DNA of 64,000 nt from Hyperoodon ampullatus. Lineage: Eukaryota; Chordata; Mammalia; Artiodactyla; Ziphiidae. Below the pieces are notes generated by a model that saw nothing but the letters and a program-made list of their open reading frames with translations, ran no database searches and had not been told where the DNA came from. Below are positions 11,564 through 21,146 of the stretch, piece after piece. Location: contig OX457071.1 of assembly GCA_949752795.1 (NCBI GenBank), positions 25,466,800-25,530,799 of the forward strand, in the 5' to 3' direction. A program made the position numbers and the translations under genes. How positions within the stretch are numbered: the first letter of the stretch is position 1; each line of letters opens with the position of its first letter.

Positions 11564-12636
11564 GTGGGGATGTGAGAGGATGAACTGTGGGGATGTGACA
11601 GGATGAACTGTGGGGATGCGAGAGCACAAAATGTGGGGATGTGAGAGGATGAACTGTGGGGATGTGAGAGGATGAACTGTGGCGATGTGAGAACACGAAC
11701 TGTGGGGATGTGAGAGGATGAACTGTGGGGATGTGAGAGGATGAACTGTGGGGATGTGACAGGATGAACTGTGGGGATGTGAGAGGATGAACTGTGGGGA
11801 TGTGAGAGCACAAAATGTGGGGATGTGAGAGGATGAACTGTGGGGATGTGAGAGGATGAACTGTGGGGATGTGAGAGCATGAACTGTGGGGATGTGAGAG
11901 GATGAACTGTGGGGATGTGAGAACACGAACTGTGGGGATGTGAGAGGATGAACTGTGGGGATGTGAGAGGATGAACTGTGGGGATGTGACAGGATTAACT
12001 GTGGGGATGTGAGAGCACAAAATGTGGGGATGTGAGAGGATGAACTGTGGGGATGTGAGAGGATGAACTGTGGGGATGTGAGAGCATGAACTGTGGGGAT
12101 GTGAGAGGATGAACTGTGGGGATGTGAGAGGATGAACTGTGGGGATGTGAGAGCACGAACTGTGGGGATGTGAGAGGATGAACTGTGGGGATGTGAGAGG
12201 ATGAACTGTGGGGATGTGAGAGGATGAACTGTGGGGATGTGAGAGGATGAACTGTGGGGATGTGAGAGGATGAACTGTGGGGATGTGAGAGGATGAACTG
12301 TGGGGATGTGAGAGGATGAACTGTGGGGATGTGAGAGCATGAACTGTGGGGATGTGAGAGGATGAACTGTGGGGATGTGACAGGATGAACTGTGGGGATG
12401 TGAGAACACGAAATGTGGGGATGTGACAGGATGAACTGTGGGGATGTGAGAGGATGAACTGTGGGGATGTGAGAGGATGAACTGTGGGGATGTAACAGGA
12501 TGAACTGTGGGGATGTGAGAGCACAAAATGTGGTGATATGAGAGGATGAACTGTGGGGATGTGAGAACACGAACTGTGGGGATGTGAGAGGATGAACTGT
12601 GGGGATGTGAGAGGATGAACTGTGGGGACGTGACAG

Positions 12637-12910
12637 TTTGAGCTATGAAGATGTGGTCCCTGGAGGGGGGAGTTTCCTAGGCAGAGGAGTGTTCGTGCAC
12701 AGGCAGTGAGGTGGGCGTGTGCTTGGCACTTCACAGAAATAGTGAGGCCACTGTAGCTATAGGATCCTGACCATCCGCGTGCGGAGTGGGAGAAAACATG
12801 CAGTGAGCGGAGAATGGGATGGCTAGGAGGATTCTGTCTTTTACTCTTAGTTAGATGCGGAAGGCATTGCAGTGTCTGCAGGAGAAATGACATAGTGACT
12901 TAGCAGAACA
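12637..12910 (-). mobile_element. L2 LINE, minus strand, right half of the split copy
   Basis: From 'gtttgagctatgaagatgtgg' the text passes into 'ttcctaggcagaggagtgtt', 'cacaggcagtgaggtgggcg', 'tgcttggcacttcacagaaa' and later 'gcaggagaaatgacatagtg'. This is the order of reverse-complement L2 (aggcagaggga, gcaagtgcaaaggccctgag, gcttggcgtgttcgaggaa, gcagaggagtgacatgat). It continues the fragment that ends near 2355. The first 20 bases may also be read as a last diverged minisatellite unit. Confidence 0.5.
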
Positions 12911-14243
12911 AGGAAGGCCGCTGCCAGAAATAGCCTGCATGGAGTTCCGGGCAGAAAAAGGAAGACCAATTTGGAGCCTGTTACCACAATGCTTTGATAT
13001 CTCACACAGACCTCACATTCTTCAGAGCCAAATGTGCCTTCAAATCCAGAGCAACTCAGTCTTTTTTGGTTTCTCTCACTGCCCACTCTTTCCTCCTCTC
13101 CTTCCTGTGCTTTTTATAGATGTGACATAACACAGTTTTTTGTCCTGTTTCTACTACCTGCCCCCAACTGCCACCACAGTGTGAAGGTCTTAATTGTCAC
13201 ATCGTTTCTCACAGGAAACAGCATGTTTGGAACTTTTTGAAAATATACTTCTGAAATATAAAATATCAGAATAAAGTCAACTTCTTTGTATTATTTCAAG
13301 CAATTTGAAACATTTTACAGACAATGGGATGTAGTAGAAAGAAAATTTAAAGTTCAATGTGTCATCTGAGTTAAAGGACACACCTACTCATTGTACCTCC
13401 TTAGGAAAACAGCCAAACTGGTCTCTGTGTCCCATACCATCTCCTTGAAAATGGGGATAAAAATACTGGTTATGATGGACAATGGTAAGGAGTAAATGAA
13501 AGAGCGCAAGCAGTGTCTAGTGTTTATGCTAATTCCCTCCTTTTCAAAATGGGTGATTTGGGGATGGGGGAGATCTTATGTGTGAGTAAAGTTATAAAAA
13601 GATAGAATTTAAGTCAATTCATGCTAAGGTGGGGTGAGTTCGTTTTATATCCCTGAATGTGAGTGAAGCTGGACTGATAGTAGCCATCAGACTGGAGCTC
13701 ACTACAGTACTTTTCGCTGGTTTGGAAATTCTTTAACTCTGAAAAAAACTGAGTGCCCCCAAGTAACCCACAATTTGCCTTTGCCTTGGGCTGACTGCAG
13801 CCCAGCATTTGCCAGAGTTGAGGCATCGCCTTTAGGTCTCAGTGTGTTAAGGCCTTTGAGATTTGCCCCTACTTTGCCCTTGGAGCCTCTACTTTATCGC
13901 CAGGGTCCTTAACGTGTCAGGCACTTTTCCTCTGTTCCTCACAGCTACCTCCACTTACCTTGTAGAAAACAGTACTACAAGCTCCCACTTCCTCCAATTT
14001 AAAAGTATAAACAACAAAGAATAGGCAAGAGTAACTAAACAAATATATAGAGATTGCTAGAGTTCAGAAATCACATAATGTGCAGCTCAAAAAAAAAACT
14101 GTTATGAAAGTTCTTGGCTGATTTTAGAAATTGTCTTTAGAAATCTGGCCCAAAACTCTGTTGACTGGACTCTACATGGTCTTATTTTGGTGCCATTTTT
14201 TCCTCTAACCCCAAATCCCCCAATTAACTGGTAGGGAAATGGT
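12911..14243. other. Mostly unique non-coding sequence with a possible MIR remnant
   Basis: Around 13395-13530 the text ('ccttgaaaatggggataaaa', then a short 3' part) resembles a worn plus-strand MIR. The rest shows no family I can name. No exon-like frame is seen, and a run of nine A lies near 14090. Confidence 0.35.
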
Positions 14244-14245
14244 TG

Positions 14246-14480
14246 ATATTAATAGTAATAGTTAATATGTATTGAGTACATGAAGTGTATAAGTGTGGAC
14301 ACACCCATGTAATCTTTACAATGCCCTATGAATTAAATACTATTAAACTTACCCATATTTAACAGACTAGGAGCCTTAGTGAGACACAGAAAATGTAAGT
14401 CACTTAATCAAGGTCTATCTTGCTGGTAGGTGGCAGGATAGGGAGTTGGTCCCATGATGTCTGTTTCCAGAGCCTGGGCA
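14246..14480 (-). mobile_element. MIR SINE, minus strand
   Basis: The text reads as reverse-complement MIR nearly end to end: 'atgtattgagtacatgaagt', 'tttacaatgccctatgaatt', 'aatgtaagtcacttaatcaa', 'ctggtaggtggcaggatagg' and 'gtttccagagcctgggcat'. It is diverged but retains the order of the family. Confidence 0.65.
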
Positions 14481-15974
14481 TATTACTGCCTGTCAAACAT
14501 GAATGTGACCCAATATGACTGTGATGAAAAAACCAAAATCAAATGGAAATAGCTGGATGGTGCTTGGCAAGATGTTTCTATCTCTACGACATTGTCAAGA
14601 ATGTAAATTTCTAGCAGTGGTTGGTACATTCGTCCCTTCCTCTGGAGTATAAAAGGTGAAAGAAATAAAGAAAACAGGGGGATGAAGGTAGAATTGGAAA
14701 ATTCACTGTATTCAAGAAATATTATCTGACAAGAAAAGTTAATTGGCAATCATTTTAAAATAAATGTACATGCTCTTTATCTAATTAACCGTTTTAGAGT
14801 AACAGTGTGAATAAATTAGAGTATTTTATGATGAGTGATAGACATATGGAAAGAAATCTAAATTATTGAAAAGAACAAAAGTATTAGTACACGTAATGTC
14901 ATCATTATTAGTGTATTGTCTGGTGATGACAGGAAAATAACTCAGTACTCTCTGAGTGGCAGTCAACCAACTTCATTTACAACACTTTGCATTAGTGTCT
15001 TTCTTCATTGAGCTTTCTTTCTTTCTTCCCCTAATATGAAGGTACCTCCTTTTTCAGTTTTGAAAAGGGTCATTTTCCTGATGGATAAAAAATTTTGATT
15101 TTGAACTGTTGCTTACCTATCCTCTAAAAATGCTCTTATAAGCTTGAACACAGACACTCAAGATGTGGAGAAGTATTTGCCCCAAACATTGCATGAGGCA
15201 GTCTAACTGGTATCTGTACTTTGAGCTCCTCTGATGAATATAGAAACAAACAACACATTTAAAAGTAGATTCAGGGGTATGGTCCTGTGTACCCTATAAT
15301 TCAATGAATAGTAAATAAATTTTATTAAAATAGGCATTTAAAATTACTATAGTCAATAATAACATATGTGGAATATCCTACTTAATTTTATGAGCTATCT
15401 TTACACAATTGAAATGACTGTTTCGTTCTTAAGTATTCTCTACAAAACCATCACAGTTTGATTCCTAAACCAAAGACTCTCAGAGTAGTCTTACATATTT
15501 ATATGACAGTTTTACAGGTTGACTTGTTTCTGAAAAATAATGTGGTAGCATGAAAAATGGATAAGGATTCAGGCACACACATTTTTTATTGTCCATATGA
15601 TTTCCACCGGAGTGAATGTGTATATCAAGTTTAAGGCCTCTGGTGAGCATTCTTATGTGCATAAACTAGAACATACATTATTGAGGAGAATAAGATTTTT
15701 GAATCCTAAGGATTCAACAACATTTAAGTCCAAAAAATCATTCTGGGTTGTCAGCAAGTCCAGAGTCTGATACATGTTGATAACAATCCTTATACCCCCT
15801 AAATAGAGTAAATAGATGTGTGAATTCAGACCCAGAGGCATGCACCGATACCCCAGACTGATGCAGATATAGGCGATCCTTTATGTCTGTTCTGACTTTG
15901 GCTTTTGCAGCTGCTGTTTTCTCAGTGTTGTCTCCGGGGCAGTTTCCTGTTGCCATAGCTGATGGCCTGCCCAC

Positions 15975-16015
15975 GCCTGCCTGGGCCTTTCAAGTGTCAA
16001 CACTCCCAGGCAGGC
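15975..16015. other. Imperfect inverted repeat (hairpin)
   Basis: Arms of 11 bases, gcctgcctggg (15975-15985) and cccaggcaggc (16005-16015), are perfectly complementary. Inside the loop, agtgt and acact form a second stem next to the right arm, leaving a seven-base bulge on the left. It could be an RNA stem or a cruciform, or chance. Confidence 0.7.
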
Positions 16016-16393
16016 TGCAGTGGTCAAATGCTTGTTAATGAGATATAGCAGCTGGGTACGGGTGAACCACTGAGACGGATAAAGGAATGCCTCTGGTGCA
16101 GGAAGCGATGCCTTTTGAATCTTTTCAGCAGGGTGAAAGCTTCCAAATCAAAGAGGGTATGTTGTATTCATTAATAAACCCAAGTTCCCATGCAGTCACA
16201 TTAAAGCCAGCAGTTTAACTTTGCATCAGACAGGTGAATTTCCCCCCGATTTTACCCTGAAAGACAATGAGCAAGAAAACAAGGCTTTAGGTTGGAACAA
16301 AGCAGCACTTCCTCATCTGTGAGGCTGACCGGACTGCTAAACCAAGCAGGGGCTGCTGCATTCTTTTTCAATTTATCCTTTTGTCCGTGTATT

Positions 16394-16426
16394 TGTATGT
16401 GTGCATGCACACGCACGCGTGTGTGT
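16394..16426. repeat. Alternating purine-pyrimidine tract (TG/CA/CG)
   Basis: Thirty-three bases alternate strictly between pyrimidine and purine, including gcatgcac and cacgcgtg, with a perfect 14-base palindrome (gtgtgcatgcacac). Such tracts are known to favour left-handed Z-DNA. Confidence 0.8.
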
Positions 16427-17254
16427 TTCAAAGCTCATAGCAACCACTCCTGTTCCCTTCTCTTGAGTCGTTTAGCCAGAGCGTTTCTTTTTTTCTCTTT
16501 CTTTTAACACCTGACTTCAAAAACAGAATTAACAACTACTTGCGAGGAAAAAAATACACAGGCGTGGCTATGGGCCCATATCACCTCTGTCTCAGAAGGA
16601 ATATACCTGTCCACCCCCAATCTCCTACCCCCCTCCCAACCTGTCCCTGTGATGGTTTCTCCAGGGGCCTGTGGAAGTTGGCAGCATCATGAGACAGCTC
16701 CAACAGCTGGGAGAAGGCAGAAAGGGAAAAAAATAAAAAATACTGAAAGCATCTACATCATCTAACTGGGGGAGTTCTAAAGATAGTGTTGAGGAAAGTA
16801 TTATTATTTCCTTAAGTACTTTTGCTAGACAATTAGACTCATAGAGAATGCAAATAGCCACAATTAATAGATCAAAGATGGATTCTCTGTTTTAGGGTTG
16901 TTTAAGATAGTTCAGGATAAATGACACAATTTTAGAAGTGTGGATGCATAACTTGAACCAACAGAGATACAAAAATATTCTAGCATCACTGTCCCCATTT
17001 TTCCAACAATCTTATGAATTAGCTAATAATTCACCAGGGCTATCTAATCACTAGAAAGCAAAGGCACTATCTATGTATTATCCTGATGACATTAACTACA
17101 AAGAAGACTAGCTATCCAAGGAAATAAATAAACAGAGGGGAAGAGATGCATTCTTCAAAGTACTTCAGTTTTTTGAATATTCACAAACTGATATATTTTA
17201 GGTCTCAATTCCTATAAGAAGGCCTTTGATGACCTACGTGAAAAAAGAAAGGGA

Positions 17255-17312
17255 AATGCCATTTATTGAATGCTTATAATAATGTCAGGCACCAAGCTAG
17301 ATAAACACTTTT
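17255..17312 (-). mobile_element. Possible MIR 3' remnant
   Basis: The text 'tttattgaatgcttataata' and 'tgtcaggcaccaagctagat' matches the reverse complement of a MIR 3' end. An AT-rich stretch follows to about 17390. Confidence 0.4.
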
Positions 17313-20206
17313 TAAAAATGTATATATAAAAATATAGATGTAATTATATATAATCTCTTTAAATGTTAATAATACCATGAGTAATTTTATGAAGTCTTTT
17401 TTACTAATCAGGACCTTCAGTTGTGGAGACTTTATATCATCTCCCCAACGCCATAACTGATTGATAATTTTAAAAAGAACACTCTTTACTCTGCCTGCAC
17501 TTTTTATTTTGCCAAATTGCCTCCCTGGCTAGGCTGATTTTGGCCATATCACTCTGACCTATCAAGTACTGCTTGGTAAAAAAACAACCAACCAATCCAG
17601 AATATTCAGTGCTGTATGTAAGTGTGCATGCGAGTGTGTGTTGTGTCTTTGTGCGAGGCATGGTAGAGGGCTGCATTAATACTAAATAACCCAGAAATCT
17701 AAAGAAAGTGCCATAATGGGCTTCCATGGAGCCTGTATTTCCACTAGATTCAGCCTTGAGGTGACTATGGGGTATGTTATATTTATATTTCATATGTTAA
17801 AAGGCACCTCAGGACTATGTATCCTGATAGCACTCCAGAATGGGATTAGAATGAAAGAAGAATTGAGGAGGAGAAGGGTCAGGTCTGCCAAAGGTCCTTG
17901 ATTAGAATCTGCAGAGCATCTCCTTCTGGAACGCCCGCTGTGCCCAACCTCTCTTCTATGCCAGATTAGGAGAAGCCTTCCTTAGCATAGGGATCTAAGG
18001 AGGTTCTGCACAGAGAAATTCTGCCAAAACTTGACAATTCATATTTACTTAAAAGACATCGTCCAACGGTTGGTTTTCTAAAATCTCATCTTCTGCCTTC
18101 ACCCCAAGTTCTGAGCACCTCCAAGGAGCTGTTGGGTGTTTTCCTTCCAGCTGCAATAAGAGGCTGACTCATCTGGAGCCACTGCCTCTGCCCTGGCTCC
18201 CAGGAACTGGCCTGTCTTCTTAGCAGCATACAGTTCAACCGAATACAGTGGTAAACTGGGTAGCCACCAGTAGCCTAGCGTGTTTTCTCCTGCCCAGGGG
18301 TGGAACATAGAAGCACATATCCGAGCCCTGTAAGCAACTCAGACCTGAACTTTTCTGCCTGTATCCCTCTGTTTTTAAATTCACTGGATCTTATTAGTTC
18401 CTTGGAAAGCCAAAACCCTAAACAGCGCAAAATTATTACCGTTTCTATGTAAAACAAAACAGAAATCCCATCCCCAGAACACACGTGCCTTTAATGTAAG
18501 TTTGGCATTTGATACACTACTGAATTTTGTTCTTTTCTGCTTCCTTCCAAATCACCCCCACTTTACACCATATTCCCTCATATCTTTTGCTTTTTTTTTT
18601 TTTTTTTCGGCTAAGAAGGTTTTGACTTAAAACTGAAACTATTCCAAGTGACAAGTAAGTAGCCCCTTCTCAAATAAAACCTGCAATAACGTGCCTGGAC
18701 TACATTAAGGAATGCTGGAGGGGATCCCAAAAACCAGTGTTTGAACAGTCAACCTAACAGAATCCTAGGACACCATTGAAAGGGCTCCAGTTACCTAACT
18801 GACTTAGAGCTAATCGGTGTAATCCGCATGACAATACATTGTCTGACTTCGGGAATCTGCTGCATTACCGGCGGGAGGGGGAGAGCCAGAGGGAGCCACT
18901 GGGAGTGTCCCAAGCCTCTGTCACAGCAATGTGACAGCAGCTGCCTTGCCCTCTGGCTCTGCTTTTGAACAATGTGGAGCAAGAAGTTTCATAGAGTGAG
19001 ATAACTTAGATTTATTAGGGCGAGTAAGCTTAACACGGAGACAAAAACAGAGAGAAAACCATGGAACGCGATCAATAGCTAACATCCAAATCCCAGGAAA
19101 CAGAATAGCAGTGAGTGTAAGTCTTTTGGCAGGAAAACCAGATGGGTCTAGAAAGAAGTTTTGGGGAAATGTTTGAACCAGTGTCAACAGAATGAAAATG
19201 TTTTTAAATGAGCCCTCTGACTAATTTTTCTCTGGGACAACGTGAAGACCAACTGATGCCATGGTTAAGTCTTTTAAGGGTAACTGAGACTTTCCTGTGG
19301 CTATTTAACCCATCTCTGAGAATTTGTTTCAAGACTCTTTAAAGCCTAAGAATGAAAGAATAAACTCTCAGTGGCAGTGAATCTGTCACCTCCCGGATCC
19401 GGGTTGAATCGGTAGGTAGCACAAGTCACCTTAGTACCAACAACTGTGTCTTTTGTCAAACGTCCCTCCCACTCAAGAAAGTACACCCAATATCTGCTAT
19501 TGACACTTTTCCAAAAGAACACTTCTGTTGTGAGATTCTTGTTTGAAACTGTTTGATCAGAGAGGAAGGTATGTATATTTACACTCTGGTTTCGCTTCAT
19601 TTCAGGCCATGCAGCCCATGAGAAGAAGGCAGGCTGATAGAGAATGGCACTCTTGTTTCTACTTACATCCCGCAGACACAACTTATGAAAAATAAAGGAT
19701 ACTAGAGGGAGGGAGAGGAAGAGAAAGAAGCTGAGAATTAGAAGGTATATTCTATGGCTTCTACATAATTCTGAGTGAGATTACTAATCTTCAGTGGCTT
19801 GAATAGCAAGATGGTCCTGTTGACTATCAGCATAGGCTACGGTTAGATTACTATTTCTTATCTCTCGTTCAAAGCTCTACTTCAAAGGACTATTATCAAC
19901 TGTTCAAGTAGACAGCAAAACCTCCCAATGCCTTAGAGTACTCCAGAGTGAGGGAAATGTGAAAGCATTCTTTCTTGAGATAGAGGTAGGTCTGGGGCAT
20001 GTTGAAGAGAAGAGAAAATGGCTGCTAATCCAGTCACAGTGCTAAAGTACTGATGAGTGAATAGACACCAAATAAGTCCCTGGAAAATTACGGAACTTAA
20101 TTAGAAGTCAGAGTAACAGGGAGTTTGGATGAAACTGAATTTAATTCTAATCTGGGAAAAGCTAGACACTGTATCGCAGCAAAACCATTCCATTTGTTCC
20201 AGTAAT
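17313..20206. other. Non-coding stretch without recognised elements
   Basis: It contains an AT-rich run (17313-17390) and a T run near 18589-18607. I see no named repeat and no convincing exon. Short open frames occur on both strands but look like chance. Confidence 0.4.
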
Positions 20207-20345
20207 TTTCTTAATGATTCACTCATTAAACAAGTATTTATTGAGCTACTATTAGCTGCCCAGCTCTGTTGAGGGATTAGCAAAGCTGCAAAGGACAAAA
20301 TAGGTGAGAATCCTGCCATCATGGAGCTTGTATCCTGGCGATTAT
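20207..20345 (-). mobile_element. L2 3' end, minus strand
   Basis: The series 'attcactcattaaacaagta', 'tttattgagctactattagc', 'gagaatcctgccatcatgga' and 'gcttgtatcctggcg' is the familiar reverse complement of an L2-type 3' end. Confidence 0.55.
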
Positions 20346-20788
20346 TACCATTTTGCTATACAGTCAATACAACCAAGCTGAGACTGCAAAGACTGGCCTT
20401 AGTCAATCATTCTGACCGTTTTTCTCTAATAATTTAGATTTAATATAGCATGTTGAAGTCTATGATTAATCTAATCTATGAAGAAAAGACACCTTTTATG
20501 TCAAAGTACTATTAATCAGAGCTTAATTTGACTGTGTGTGTGTGTTTGAGTGGGGATAGGAAGGCATTTTAAAATGTGAAATCCAGAAAATAATCACAGA
20601 GAAGAAAGTTATTTTGGGGAGAGAGAGTTGGTTTTCCTGGAGGCACTCTATATTTTTTCTCCAAAATCACAGTTTCCCAAGAGAAATAATTTACTTTCTA
20701 AAATCTCCTAGGACATTTTCTTCAGGGTCAAGTGGTTACAATTCACCCAACTCAAGGGAAAGGAGAATAGCTTCAAGAATATGCACCA

Positions 20789-21134
20789 GGGACTTCCCTG
20801 GTGGCGCAGTGGTTAAGAATCCACCTGCCAATGCAGGGGACATGGGTTCGAGCCCTGGTCTGGGAAGATCCCACATGCCACGGAGCAACTAAGCCCATGC
20901 GCCACAACTACTGAGCCTGTGCTCTAGAGCCCGTGAGCCACAACTACTGAAGCCGGTGCACCTAGAGCCCATGCTCTGCCACAAGAGAAGCCAGTGAAGT
21001 GAGAAACCCGTGCACTGCAATGAAGAGTAGCACCGGCTCGCTGCAAATATAGAAAGCCCACGTGCAGCAACAAAGACCCAAAGCAGCCAAAAATAAGTAA
21101 ATAAATAAATAAAAATAAATAAAAATAAAAACAT
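20789..21134 (+). mobile_element. CHR-type tRNA-Glu SINE, long older form
   Basis: It starts 'gggacttccctggtggcgca', with A box and B box (gggttcgagccctgg), and has the long central part (cgtgagccacaactactg and similar) and a tail of aaataaataaat repeats. A 12-bp target site duplication flanks it: gaatatgcacca (20777-20788) and gaatacgcacca (21135-21146), with one mismatch. The tRNA-like head is part of the SINE, not a tRNA gene. Confidence 0.92.
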
Positions 21135-21146
21135 GAATACGCACCA

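Larger units (their letters stand above)
2766..12636 (+). repeat. Core of a 23-bp G-rich minisatellite, about 430 units
   Basis: The period is exactly 23 bp over nearly 9.9 kb. The unit core reads 'gaggatgaactgtgggg' followed by six more bases (atgtga). The common variants are Y in aactgYgggg (CG or TG), a gcacaaaatg class, a gcacgaactg class, gacagg for gagagg, and gagaacacg. Every unit has a run of four G on the plus strand and C is rare there, so strand asymmetry is extreme. I see no interspersed element within the core. It has the makings of a hypervariable locus. No protein or RNA function can be inferred. Confidence 0.98.
14481..17254. other. Unique non-coding stretch
   Basis: I recognise no interspersed repeats across about 2.8 kb. 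The segment 15970-16270 looks less worn and has a mixed base composition unlike the AT-rich surroundings. It contains a hairpin and, downstream, an alternating purine-pyrimidine tract. It could be a conserved regulatory element, but that needs comparison with other mammals. No credible exon was found. Confidence 0.4.

Noticed and set aside
2356..12656. CRISPR array or phage-type repeat array
   Set aside because: There are no unique spacers; the whole unit repeats, and the sequence context is mammalian.
2424..12893. Giant minus-strand reading frames (1,204, 3,257, 2,831 and 2,195 codons)
   Set aside because: They are a by-product of a stop-free 23-bp repeat, overlap one another in different frames with the same peptide, and begin at arbitrary ATG codons in unit variants or L2 flank. 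No domain, signal or splice evidence.
18589..18607. SINE tail at the T run
   Set aside because: No SINE body lies on either side.
20789..21134. tRNA gene (A and B boxes)
   Set aside because: The tRNA-like part is the head of a CHR-type SINE with tail and target duplication; the same holds for the other SINEs.
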